Assembly (NCBI GenBank): GCA_016208845.1
Contig: JACQXH010000242.1
Coordinates: forward strand, 1 to 11,478
Length of the DNA: 11,478 nt
Direction of reading: 5' to 3'
Source: Nitrospirota bacterium
GTDB taxonomy: Bacteria; Nitrospirota; Thermodesulfovibrionia; UBA6902; BMS3Bbin08
Made by a program: the position numbers and the translations under genes. Below are positions 1 to 7,165 of this stretch, one piece after another; position 1 is the stretch's first letter; every line of letters starts with the position of its first letter. The notes beneath the pieces were generated by a model that worked only from the letters and a program-made list of their open reading frames with translations, had not been told where the DNA came from and did no database searches.

Positions 1-1
1 A

Positions 2-733
2 TGGATAACAGTTGCCATGGTCGGAGGCCGGACAGGCGCGATGGGAATGAACCGGATCATTGACAGAGACATTGACACCCTTAACCCAAGGACAAAGAAC
101 AGGGAGTTGCCGCGCGGAGTAATAAAGGCCAGTGAGGCCTTTATTTTTACAATTATTGCATTTGCGCTCCTGCTATTTGCCGCATATAAGTTGAACCCTT
201 TGTGCCTGAAGATATCGCCCGTAGTCCTTTTTGTGCTCATTTCATATTCATATACAAAAAGGTTTACATGGCTGAGCCATGTTGCTCTTGGCACTGCCCT
301 CGCCCTTGCCCCGCTTGGCGCCTGGATCGCGATACGGGGGACCTTTGACTATGAGATACTGCCACTTTGTTTTGCGATCGTGTTCTGGGTTGCGGGGTTT
401 GATATTTTTTATGCCCTGCAGGATATGGATTTTGACAGACAGCATGGCCTTTTTTCCATCCCGAGCAGATTTGGAATAAGGAAATCCCTGTGGATCGCGC
501 GGATGTTCCATCTGATCACAATAGGACTGCTTTTAAGCCTCATCTCTATATTCCACCTGAACATATTCTATCTCGCAGGGGTCTTAATAGCATCGGCCCT
601 TCTGCTCTATGAACATTCGCTTGTAAAGCCCACTGATCTGAGCAGGCTTGATATGGCATTCTTCAATATGAACGGCTATATAAGCATTACAGTTTTTGTG
701 TTTACTTTGATGAGTTATCTTATCACTGTATAG
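2..733 (+). CDS. ubiA: UbiA-family prenyltransferase, 5'-truncated by the window edge
   Basis: This is an integral-membrane aromatic prenyltransferase, which attaches a polyprenyl chain to an aromatic quinone precursor. The frame is open from base 2 (W-I-T-V-A-M-V-G-G-R-T-G), so the true start lies upstream; 243 residues are visible and the stop is TAG. The first Asp-rich motif is seen as N-R-I-I-D-R-D-I-D and the second as D-M-D-F-D-R-Q-H-G; these bind Mg-diphosphate in the family. Several hydrophobic helices follow. The next gene is a UbiD-family decarboxylase. In futalosine-pathway bacteria this pair (MqnP/MqnL type) acts in menaquinone synthesis, but the pathway is inferred from the pairing. 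Family assignment is secure; the exact substrate is not. Confidence 0.9.
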   Translation, partial: WITVAMVGGRTGAMGMNRIIDRDIDTLNPRTKNRELPRGVIKASEAFIFTIIAFALLLFAAYKLNPLCLKISPVVLFVLISYSYTKRFTWLSHVALGTALALAPLGAWIAIRGTFDYEILPLCFAIVFWVAGFDIFYALQDMDFDRQHGLFSIPSRFGIRKSLWIARMFHLITIGLLLSLISIFHLNIFYLAGVLIASALLLYEHSLVKPTDLSRLDMAFFNMNGYISITVFVFTLMSYLITV

Positions 734-770
734 ATTTATATTTGTGCTATAACTGTAATCCGCCAATCTT

Positions 771-796
771 GTATCCTGCATCTTGCATCCTGTATC
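771..796 (+). repeat. Short repeated-word spacer element (TGCATC / TGTATC type)
   Basis: The bases just before the ubiD start consist of overlapping copies of related words (GTATCCTGCATC, then TTGCATCCTGTATC). They occupy the place where a ribosome binding site would be expected, and no convincing Shine-Dalgarno sequence is visible before the ATG at 805. It resembles the other word-repeat spacers of this window in build, not in sequence. Confidence 0.5.
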
Positions 797-804
797 ATAT
801 TGCA

Positions 805-2299
805 ATGGCATACAAAGACCTTAGAGAATTCCTGAAACTCCTTGAGGAGAAAGGGCTTCTGAAGCGCGTAAGGGCCGAGGTCGATCCTGTTCTTGAGATC
901 ACAGAGATCACTGACAGGATGTGCAAGAGCCCGGGTGGCGGCAAGGCCCTGTTTTTTGAAAAAGTCAAAGGCTCCGCATTCCCTGTTGTCACAAATATGT
1001 TCGGCTCTTTTGAGAGGATGTGCCTGGCCCTGGAGGTCAGCAGGCTTGATGATGTTGCAGGCCGCATCGAGGGATTGCTGAACCAGTCTCCGCCAAAAAC
1101 ATTGATGGAAAAACTGGCGATGCTTCCAAAGCTCTTTGAGTTTTCAAAATTCCTTCCCAGGCACGTCAGAAATGCAGCATGTCAGGAAGTAATTGAAAGG
1201 GACAAACCGGATTTATCTAAATTCCCTGTTCTGAAATGCTGGCCGGGCGATGGACAGCAAGTCGGGGGCCAGTAAGACAGTAGTCAGTATACAGTAGACA
1301 GTAGTCAGGGACAGGCAGGGGTCAAGGGTCAGGGGAATGAAGGAAAGTTCATTACCCTTCGGCATGTACAGGATCCATATCTATGACGCTGTGACTACCG
1401 GGATGCATTGGCACATCCATAAAGACGGAGCAAGACATTATGATAAATATAAAGAGCTTAAAAAGCAGATGCCTGCTGCCATAGCAGTCGGAAGCGATCC
1501 TGCCGTGATATATTCTGCGACCGCGCCGCTTCCTGAGGCTGTTGATGAAATGGTGTTTGCAGGTTTTTTGCGCAGGGAGCCTGTGGAAATGGTGAAATGT
1601 ATAACCTCTGACATTGAGGTACCTGCCAACAGCGAACTTGTGATCGAGGGCTACCTTGATCCGGGAGAAATGCGGATCGAGGGGCCTTTCGGAGACCACA
1701 CGGGTTTTTATTCAGCCGCGGACAACTACCCTGTATTTCATGTGACCTGCATTACGCACAGGAAGGACATGATCTATCCAGCTACGGTCGTAGGCAAGCC
1801 GCCGATGGAAGACTGCTACATGGGCAAGGCAACAGAGCGGATATTCCTGCCCCTCCTGAGGATGGATTTCCCTGAGATAAAGGACTTTAATCTGCCGATG
1901 GAAGGCGTGTTTCACAACGCGGCGCTGATATCGATCAAAAAAAGTTATCCCGGGCATGCAAAGAAGATCATTCATGGATTGTGGGGCAAGGGGCAGATGA
2001 TGTTTGCAAAGCTCGTGATCATCGTTGACGATGATGTTGATGTGCAGAACATCTCCTATACCGCATGGCGCATCCTGAACAACGTGGACTGGAAAAGGGA
2101 TGTTGTCATTGCTGACGGGCCTGTTGATGACCTCGACCATTCTGCGAGCTGGCCGCGCTACGGATCAAAGATGGGCATCGACGCAACGAGGAAAACAAGG
2201 GAAGAGGGCATGATGCGCGACTGGCCTGAGGAATTGTTCATGTCTGATGAGATAAAGGACCTCGTTACAAAGAGATGGAAAGAGTACGGATTTGATTGA
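805..2299 (+). pseudogene. ubiD: UbiD-family decarboxylase (menaquinone-type), interrupted
   Basis: UbiD enzymes use prenylated FMN to decarboxylate aromatic or unsaturated acids; next to a UbiA gene the likely job is menaquinone-precursor decarboxylation (MqnL-like). The start M-A-Y-K-D-L-R-E-F at 805 is typical; the ATG at 742 would add a non-conserved leader. The N-terminal part runs in frame to C-W-P-G-D-G (to 1254), then enters repeat-like DNA with a TAA at 1273-1275. The conserved frame resumes at 1342 (G-K-F-I-T-L), then jumps frame near 1357-1361 into G-M-Y-R-I-H-I-Y-D. About 14 residues usually found between I-T-L-P and G-M-Y-R are missing, including the Asn that precedes G-M-Y-R and binds metal in characterised UbiD enzymes. 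The remainder (open from an ATG at 1337; E-G-P-F-G-D-H-T-G present) is intact to the TGA at 2297. It is probably inactive unless a second copy exists elsewhere. Confidence 0.8.
1255..1341 (+). repeat. 87-bp repeat-rich insertion inside ubiD
   Basis: The insert lies between the codons for G-D-G and G-K-F, which are normally adjacent in this family. It is 87 bp, a multiple of three, but carries an in-frame TAA. It contains a 12-bp direct repeat GACAGTAGTCAG at 1276-1287 and 1297-1308, joined by TATACAGTA, followed by purine-rich words GGGGTCAAGGGTCAGGGG. The style matches the word-repeat elements in the spacers of this window. No transposase or terminal inverted repeat is seen. Confidence 0.65.
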
Positions 2300-2420
2300 G
2301 CTATTTGCCCAATCTTTATCTTCTCGTAATTCTTGAGTATTTCATATAGCACACTTTAAGTCCATAAATCCTCCCTGTCCGACAGACTGGCTGGAATCCT
2401 TGAAAACCCATTATATTGGA

Positions 2421-2449
2421 TTGACAACCTGATAATTTTGGGCTATATC
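2421..2449 (+). promoter_or_regulatory. Sigma-70-type promoter for the PilZ gene
   Basis: TTGACA at 2421-2426 is a perfect -35 box. It is followed after 17 bp by TATATC at 2444-2449 as a -10 box matching its first four positions. The predicted start lies about 35 bases before the PilZ ATG, which has a GGGGGTGG ribosome binding site. The rest of the 2300-2490 spacer shows nothing else I can name. Confidence 0.55.
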
Positions 2450-2490
2450 TATAAACAGGCGTACATCAAATTGATAGGGGGTGGATAATT

Positions 2491-2811
2491 ATGGCAAATA
2501 AACGAAGCGAACAACGAAAAATTAAACGGCTGGAGATTACATATTCTGCATATACTGATGATGCGTTAAGAGGTATTTCATCAAATATTTCGACTTCAGG
2601 TGTTTTTATCAGGACAAAAAAACCATTTAAACCTGGAACCCCGGTAAATATATCTTTGGAGATAAATGTAAATAATAAAATAGAGTTGTCAGGAATAACA
2701 GCATGGTCTGTTAAAACCGGCCGCATTAATCATAGGGATGGAATGGGTGTCAGACTTATTACAACACCTCAAATGTATAATGATTTTGTAAATGAGTTAT
2801 ATAAAAATTAA
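2491..2811 (+). CDS. Single-domain PilZ protein, probable c-di-GMP receptor
   Basis: This 106-residue cytoplasmic protein consists of one PilZ domain. The c-di-GMP-binding signature is complete: R-x-x-x-R at residues 9-13 (R-K-I-K-R) and N-x-S-x-x-G at residues 32-37 (N-I-S-T-S-G). A G-M-G-V-R-L strand near residue 84 is typical of the beta barrel. A good ribosome binding site (AGGGGGTGG) and a promoter precede it. It stands alone between the ubiD remnant and the convergent hypD, so context gives no target; it probably acts by binding a motility or surface-polymer protein. The gene is visibly more A/T-rich than its neighbours, which may mean separate acquisition. Confidence 0.88.
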   Translation: MANKRSEQRKIKRLEITYSAYTDDALRGISSNISTSGVFIRTKKPFKPGTPVNISLEINVNNKIELSGITAWSVKTGRINHRDGMGVRLITTPQMYNDFVNELYKN

Positions 2812-2877
2812 ACTATTTCCGGCGGGCAGTAAATAAGATGAAAAATCATAAGGGCCAGGTAAACTTCAGTGGTGTAA

Positions 2878-3915
2878 TTATGCCTTGTACCAGATATTGC
2901 ACGCCCCTTCCATTGAGACCATACACGGGCCTTTTGGTGTCTTCGGCGTGCAGGCCTTTTTAAATAATTTGCATGCAGACGGATATGCCTTTCCCAAAAT
3001 TATCGTGCCGCAGATGCAGCCTGGAATTTTAGCTTCTTTAATCTCCTCAAGCCTAAAGACCTTGCGCGCATCCTTATCTGCGTATTTTGCCCTTAATTCA
3101 AGGCCTGAGCCGGGGATATGGCCTATGCCCCGCCAGTTCACATCCGCGGCTTCGAAAAATTTGGCCATTATCTTCTGCGCCTGAACATTGCCTTCGGGCC
3201 TGACAACGCCTTTATACACATTGCCGGTTTGCACATTTCCATTCTTTAATTGCTGAAGAATTTCCATAATGCCGAACAGAAGATTCTCCGCCTCAAATCC
3301 TGCAACCACTGTCGGTATCCCGTACTTTTCAGAAAAAACATTCCATGCATTTGAACCCACAATTGCTGAGACATGCCCCGGCGCGATGAAGCCGTCAATG
3401 CCGATCTCTGCGTCCTTTACCAATATCTCCATGATGGTCGGCGTAAGCCGGTGAGAGCTGAGTATGAATAAATTCTCAGGGATTCCCATCTCCAAAATGG
3501 CGGCGGTTGGCGCTGTTGTGGTCTCAAAGCCGATAGAGAAAAACACTGTCTTTTTATCAGGATTTGATTTCGCAATGTTCATCGCCTCAAAAGGCGAGGT
3601 TATCATCCGGAAGTTCTTGCCTTCAGCGCGAATAGAGCCCTTCTGCGTAGGCACTCTGAGCATGTCGCCATAGGTCACCAGAATGACATCATCTTTCCTT
3701 GAAAGGTTAATCGCATTGATGATATCGCTCTCAGGGCATACGCACACAGGACATCCTGGGCCCGGAATGATCTCCAGGTTATTGGGCATCAGACTTCTCA
3801 TCCCTGAGAAAGCGATCGTATGCTCATGCGACCCGCAGACGTTCATAATGCGGATCCTCCTGTTTTCAGGTACAAGAGAGTGGATGAGTTTTATGATGTC
3901 TTTTATTTTTTCCAT
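2878..3915 (-). CDS. hypD: Hydrogenase maturation factor HypD
   Basis: HypD is a [4Fe-4S] scaffold that, with HypC, holds the iron on which the Fe(CN)2CO group of [NiFe] hydrogenases is assembled. The 345-residue protein has usual length. Conserved parts are N-V-C-G-S-H-E-H (Cys27, His30), G-P-G-C-P-V-C-V-C-P (Cys55, 58, 60), the G-F-E-T-T-T-A-P segment, P-G-H-V-S, and a C-terminal cysteine set (around C-I-C-G and the C-K-L-F-K-K-A-C stretch) that binds the FeS cluster. It is the last gene of the minus-strand cluster, downstream of hypE. The sequence before its ATG is AT-rich with no clear Shine-Dalgarno site, because a word-repeat element fills the spacer. Confidence 0.95.
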   Translation of the reverse strand: MEKIKDIIKLIHSLVPENRRIRIMNVCGSHEHTIAFSGMRSLMPNNLEIIPGPGCPVCVCPESDIINAINLSRKDDVILVTYGDMLRVPTQKGSIRAEGKNFRMITSPFEAMNIAKSNPDKKTVFFSIGFETTTAPTAAILEMGIPENLFILSSHRLTPTIMEILVKDAEIGIDGFIAPGHVSAIVGSNAWNVFSEKYGIPTVVAGFEAENLLFGIMEILQQLKNGNVQTGNVYKGVVRPEGNVQAQKIMAKFFEAADVNWRGIGHIPGSGLELRAKYADKDARKVFRLEEIKEAKIPGCICGTIILGKAYPSACKLFKKACTPKTPKGPCMVSMEGACNIWYKA

Positions 3916-3940
3916 ATTTATAAAAAGAGATTATTCTTTC

Positions 3941-3982
3941 TCAACCCTTTGGACCCTCGGTTCCTCGACCCCTTGAACCCTG
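3941..3982. repeat. Word-repeat spacer between hypE and hypD
   Basis: The spacer is built of near-copies of one word on the plus strand: AACCCTTTGG, ACCCTCGGTTC, CTCGACCCC, TTGAACCCT. The same A-C-C-C-T/Y-G-A wording recurs in the hypA-hypB spacer at 5788-5855. The hypE stop codon (3987-3989) lies right at its edge. Confidence 0.6.
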
Positions 3983-3986
3983 TCTC

Positions 3987-4979
3987 TCAGCATATCCGGG
4001 GCAGCATATCCTCTTCGAGCATATCCAGCAGACGCTCGCCGCCAATTTTCGTCCTTAATTTGACCTTCCTGAATTTTGCGGAGATATTCCCGATCACCTC
4101 TGCATTATGACCGAGCGGATGTTTTTTCAGTATGGCCACGATCCTGTCTGCGCTCTCTCTTGACGCAATTAAAATTGCCTTGCCTTCATTCGCAAGATAT
4201 AACGGGTCATATCCTAACATGTCAGAGATAAAACGGACATCCTCCCTCACCGGCACTTTATCTTCAAATATCTCTATGCCAAAGCCGGTTGATTCTGAAA
4301 GGTCTGCCAGCGCAGTGGCAACGCCGCCGCGTGTGGGGTCCCTCATCCATTTTAATCCGTCTATTTCCATGATGGGCATGAGCAGCTCATTCAGCGCCGC
4401 GCAATCACTCTCGACCGCCGCCTTTATATCAAATTCATCCCTTGAAAGGGCGACCGCCATTCCGTGATCCCCGACTGTCCCTGTAATAATCACTGCATCG
4501 CCCGGTGATACATTGCTAACCGGCAATGGCTTGATGACCTCTCCCACGCCGGTCGTGTTGATATACACGCCGTCGCACTTGTACTTTTCTACAACCTTTG
4601 TGTCGCCTGTCACGATGCTCACCCCGGCATATTGAGCAGTTTCCTTAATGCTTTTAAGGATGTCTTCAAGGCTGTCCAGGGGGAATCCTTCTTCCAGTAT
4701 AAAGCCGATGGCAAGATATCCTGGCATGGCGCCGCTGACCAGCAGATCGTTTACAGTGCCGCAAATGGCAAGTTTGCCTATATTGCCCCCGGGGAAAAAG
4801 AGCGGCCTGACAACATATGAGTCAGTGGTAATGGCGATGTTCTGATCTCTGAGATTTATATATGCGGCGTCTTCGAGCGGCTTCAGTTCTTCAGATCTAA
4901 GATATTTCAGGAAAAGCCTTTCAATAAGCTCACGCGTGAGCCTTCCTCCGCTGCCATGACCAATTTCAATTTTTTTCAT
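3987..4979 (-). CDS. hypE: Hydrogenase maturation factor HypE
   Basis: HypE dehydrates a carbamoyl group on its C-terminal cysteine to thiocyanate, the source of the active-site cyanides. The 330-residue protein shows the expected G-H-G-S-G-G-R near the start, a D-x-Y-V-V-x-P-L-F-F-P-G-G region, G-T-V-G-D-H-G-M, the D-P-T-R-G-G-V-A motif of the PurM/SelD-like ATP-binding fold, and the invariant end P-R-I-C with the reactive Cys330. The stop immediately after P-R-I-C is TGA, which shows that UGA works as an ordinary stop in this genome. No Shine-Dalgarno site is visible before the ATG. The carbamoyl donor enzyme HypF is not in the window. Confidence 0.95.
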   Translation of the reverse strand: MKKIEIGHGSGGRLTRELIERLFLKYLRSEELKPLEDAAYINLRDQNIAITTDSYVVRPLFFPGGNIGKLAICGTVNDLLVSGAMPGYLAIGFILEEGFPLDSLEDILKSIKETAQYAGVSIVTGDTKVVEKYKCDGVYINTTGVGEVIKPLPVSNVSPGDAVIITGTVGDHGMAVALSRDEFDIKAAVESDCAALNELLMPIMEIDGLKWMRDPTRGGVATALADLSESTGFGIEIFEDKVPVREDVRFISDMLGYDPLYLANEGKAILIASRESADRIVAILKKHPLGHNAEVIGNISAKFRKVKLRTKIGGERLLDMLEEDMLPRIC

Positions 4980-4988
4980 ATTATTTAT

Positions 4989-5068
4989 TTAGCCACTAAT
5001 CTACACGAATGTTCACGAATTAAAAGACAATAAATTATTAGTGTAAATTCGTGTTCATTCGTGGCTAA
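4989..5068. repeat. Inverted CACGAAT-word element between hypB and hypE
   Basis: The left arm begins TTAGCCACTAATCTACACG and the right arm ends GTTCATTCGTGGCTAA; the two are largely inverted copies of one another. Each arm contains two copies of ACGAAT/ATTCGT words, and the arms are separated by an AT-rich middle. The hypB stop codon (5055-5057) lies inside the right arm, so the last hypB codons are repeat-derived. As RNA it could fold into a hairpin between hypB and hypE. Confidence 0.7.
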
Positions 5069-5768
5069 GCAAATGTTTTTTAAAGAATTCTATCCACTCC
5101 TGCATCCCGTCACCTGTCTTGGCTGATACTTCAAATATCGTAAGTGAGGGATTAAGTGACAGGGCATCTTTTTTTATCTTTTCCATATCGAAATCAAAAT
5201 GCGGCAAGAGGTCAGTCTTGGAAATTACCAGTACCTGTGAGGTCCTGATCGCCTTAGGGTATTTCACAGGCTTGTCATGTCCTTCCGGAACGGAAATCAG
5301 GACGACCCTTAGATGCTCGCCGAGGTCGAAGAATGAAGGACATACGAGATTGCCGACATTTTCGATAAAAAGGATATCCAGTTTTCTGCCGTTCAACTGA
5401 TGCTCAAGAGAGTGAAACGCCTTGTGCACAAGCAGAGAATCCAGATGACAGGCCCCGCCCGTTGTAATCTGCACAGCAGGCACGCCCTTTTTTCTTATCC
5501 TCTCGGCATCAAGTTCTGTCTCAATATCGCCCTCAAGAACACCAATGTTTATTTTTTCTTTAAGCGCATCAATGGTTTTCTCAAGCAAAGTGGTCTTGCC
5601 TGAGCCAGGAGAGCTGATCAGATTTATTGCAAAAATCCCCTCTTCATCAAAATGTTTCCTGTTGCTTGCAGCAGCCTCTTCATTTGATTTGAGCAGGCTC
5701 TGATTTAAGTCTATGGTTTTAGTCTCTTTATGATTATGCTCGTGGCTGCAGCCGCATGTATCGCACAT
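5055..5768 (-). CDS. hypB: Hydrogenase nickel-insertion GTPase HypB
   Basis: HypB is a GTPase that works with HypA to deliver nickel to the hydrogenase large subunit. I start it at the ATG at 5768, which has AAGGAG seven bases upstream and gives the conserved N-terminus M-C-D-T-C-G-C, a high-affinity nickel site. A longer start at 5795 would translate repeat DNA. The 237-residue protein shows a short His-containing linker (H-E-H-N-H), Walker A S-P-G-S-G-K-T-T at 53-60, E-G-D-I-E-T, the metal-binding G-A-C-H at 106-108, E-N-V-G-N-L-V-C-P (Cys143), and S-K-T-D-L. Its end (L-S-H-E, then TGA) lies inside the inverted repeat at 4989-5068, suggesting the original C-terminus was replaced or extended by that element. 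Confidence 0.94.
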   Translation of the reverse strand: MCDTCGCSHEHNHKETKTIDLNQSLLKSNEEAAASNRKHFDEEGIFAINLISSPGSGKTTLLEKTIDALKEKINIGVLEGDIETELDAERIRKKGVPAVQITTGGACHLDSLLVHKAFHSLEHQLNGRKLDILFIENVGNLVCPSFFDLGEHLRVVLISVPEGHDKPVKYPKAIRTSQVLVISKTDLLPHFDFDMEKIKKDALSLNPSLTIFEVSAKTGDGMQEWIEFFKKHLLSHE

Positions 5769-5787
5769 ATAAGTCTCCTTCTTCAAA

Positions 5788-5855
5788 GGGTTCAAGGATT
5801 CAAGGGTTCAAGTGAAGTATTGCATTTCTTTCCTCGCTCGAACCCTCGAACCCTT
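5788..5855. repeat. Inverted GGTTCAAGG-word element between hypA and hypB
   Basis: The left block at 5788-5812 holds three near-copies of GGGTTCAAGG. The right block at 5835-5855 holds CTCGAACCC repeated, the inverse complement of the same wording. They flank an AT-rich middle of about 20 bp. It fills most of the 91-bp spacer upstream of the hypB ribosome binding site. Confidence 0.65.
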
Positions 5856-5859
5856 TCCT

Positions 5860-6210
5860 TTACACTTCCACTTCCACTTTTTCTATATGCTGTTCTTCGC
5901 CCGATATGATCTTCAAACCAAACGATCCACAAAACGGGCATGATGGGAAAGTAAAATTTTCAATTTCAAATTTTTTATTGCATTTATTACATTCATAAAC
6001 AAGAGGAACCTCTTCGATTGATATAACCGCGGAAGACAGTAAAGGATGTTCAAGCTTAACAGCGTCAAAAGCAAATATCAGCGAGTCGGTCACGATGCCG
6101 GACATTCTCCCGATTCTAAGTTTCACGTGCGTTATTTTTTTGGCGTTATTCTCACGGCCTATCCTCATGAGTTCTTCAATCATCCCGAGGGCTATTGAGA
6201 CTTCGTGCAC
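5860..6210 (-). CDS. hypA: Hydrogenase nickel-delivery protein HypA
   Basis: HypA is a small nickel and zinc protein that passes nickel from HypB to the hydrogenase large subunit. The 116-residue protein begins M-H-E-V-S-I-A; His2 and Glu3 are nickel-site residues in the family. The zinc knuckle is C-N-K-C (74-77) with C-P-F-C (91-94). The start codon is GTG, with GGAGG about six bases upstream, and overlaps the end of hypC by 35 bases, so the two are probably translationally coupled. Length and motifs are all normal. Confidence 0.95.
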   Translation of the reverse strand: MHEVSIALGMIEELMRIGRENNAKKITHVKLRIGRMSGIVTDSLIFAFDAVKLEHPLLSSAVISIEEVPLVYECNKCNKKFEIENFTFPSCPFCGSFGLKIISGEEQHIEKVEVEV

Positions 6211-6448
6211 TTTTTTCCTCCTCGTCCATTACTCTGAGGATCTCATCCAGTGTTTCCCATATTTCATCCGCGAGTTTCTTATCTATCTTCTCTATCGCAA
6301 AACCCACATGCACGATGATGTGATCGCCTATCTTCACAGCGTCCTGGGGCAAAAGCTGAAGGCCGATCTCCCTTGTGACCCCTTTTGCCTCAGCTATTCC
6401 TGTGGGATAATTTATTTCAACGAGCTGCATCGGGACCCCGACACACAT
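6176..6448 (-). CDS. hypC: Hydrogenase assembly chaperone HypC
   Basis: HypC is a small chaperone that carries the Fe(CN)2CO precursor with HypD and docks on the unprocessed large subunit. The 90-residue protein has the invariant start M-C-V-G-V-P, in which Cys2 becomes N-terminal and binds iron. The G-D-H-I-I-V-H-V-G-F-A core and an acidic helical tail follow. A strong GGAGG site precedes the ATG. It opens the hypC-A-B-E-D run; a 154-bp gap with a likely promoter separates it from the endopeptidase gene upstream. Confidence 0.95.
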   Translation of the reverse strand: MCVGVPMQLVEINYPTGIAEAKGVTREIGLQLLPQDAVKIGDHIIVHVGFAIEKIDKKLADEIWETLDEILRVMDEEEKSARSLNSPRDD

Positions 6449-6475
6449 AGAAAACCTCCGCCGGCCTTTAGGTAT

Positions 6476-6481
6476 ATTATA
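6476..6481 (-). promoter_or_regulatory. Possible -10 box upstream of hypC
   Basis: The minus strand reads TATAAT here, about 28 bases before the hypC ATG, giving a plausible short leader. No good -35 hexamer sits at the right distance (GAAGAT at 17 bp), so any promoter would be weak or activator-dependent. Confidence 0.35.
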
Positions 6482-6524
6482 GCCTTTTCAAAGGAATAAT
6501 CTTCAGATTTTTCTTTATATCCAA

Positions 6525-6548
6525 TAAAGTAAAGTCAAGTTTACTTTA
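6525..6548. promoter_or_regulatory. Perfect 9-bp palindrome, possible operator
   Basis: TAAAGTAAA and TTTACTTTA are perfect inverted copies separated by GTCAAG. The palindrome lies in the hyaD-hypC spacer, about 45 bases upstream of the TATAAT box. The position fits an activator or repressor site for the hyp genes, but no known consensus was recognised. Confidence 0.35.
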
Positions 6549-6602
6549 AGTTGGAAAAGGCCGGAATTAAGCAAATTACACGAGAGTTTGTTTTGAATAT
6601 AT

Positions 6603-7103
6603 TCAGCTTGCTGAAACCACAGGAGATTTTTTAGTTTTTTCCTCTACTCCCCATTCTTTCAGCTTCTGCAGGACCCTGTTAACAAGAGGTTCAAATTGTT
6701 TCATGATGTCTTCCGACAGCTCCGTCCCTGTTTCCATTGATTTAGGCTGGATCCCTATAAGGCATATTTCAGCAGGCATGATTTCCATCAACCGTGCGGC
6801 GAAGAGCATGTCAGGAAGCCCTATCTGGTGTACGGATAATTTTGTGCTTAAGAAGGCGGGTATTTTATCTCCCTCTACCGTATCTACAGTCCCAGGTTCT
6901 TGTTTAAAATTTGCAGCGTCGATTATTAAAACTTTATCCCTGTTTTCAAACAGCGGGAGCAGATCGAGGCCTTTTGTGCCCCCGCCTATCAGCTCAAAGG
7001 ATTCCGGGAATTCATATTCGTCTTTTAATTTATTCACTGCATGAACACCCACGCCGTCATCACTGAGAAGTATATTGCCTATTCCAAAGACCGCTATGTT
7101 CAT
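6603..7103 (-). CDS. hyaD: [NiFe] hydrogenase maturation endopeptidase (HyaD/HybD family)
   Basis: This protease removes the C-terminal tail of the large subunit after nickel insertion. The 166-residue protein begins M-N-I-A-V-F-G-I-G-N-I-L-L and carries the three expected metal-binding positions: Asp16 (Glu16 in HybD; Asp is found in HycI-type members), Asp62 in I-I-D-A, and His92 in S-V-H-Q-I-G. The substrate is presumably the large subunit encoded upstream, which ends with a cleavable tail of about 15 residues after D-P-C-M-A-C-A-V-H. An intrinsic terminator lies between this gene and the structural genes, so it may be read through or have its own promoter. Confidence 0.92.
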   Translation of the reverse strand: MNIAVFGIGNILLSDDGVGVHAVNKLKDEYEFPESFELIGGGTKGLDLLPLFENRDKVLIIDAANFKQEPGTVDTVEGDKIPAFLSTKLSVHQIGLPDMLFAARLMEIMPAEICLIGIQPKSMETGTELSEDIMKQFEPLVNRVLQKLKEWGVEEKTKKSPVVSAS

Positions 7104-7165
7104 AATGATCCAATTCTCCGTATAAAAAGGTAAAACGGCTGCTGATCCTTATATTACATTAAAAG

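Noticed and set aside
742..804. Upstream start of the UbiD N-terminal part
   Set aside because: The added residues derive from the word-repeat spacer; M-A-Y-K-D-L-R-E-F at 805 is the usual start of the family.
1276..1308. Possible CRISPR repeat in the ubiD insert
   Set aside because: There are only two 12-bp copies, nine bases apart, with no spacer regularity and no cas genes.
2447..2458. TATAAACAG resembling the end of the MITE-like element
   Set aside because: The match is only about nine AT-rich bases, with no partner end nearby; chance is enough to explain it.
5769..5795. Nine-residue N-terminal extension of HypB
   Set aside because: AAGGAG is correctly spaced for the ATG at 5768, and the M-C-D-T-C-G-C start is the conserved one.
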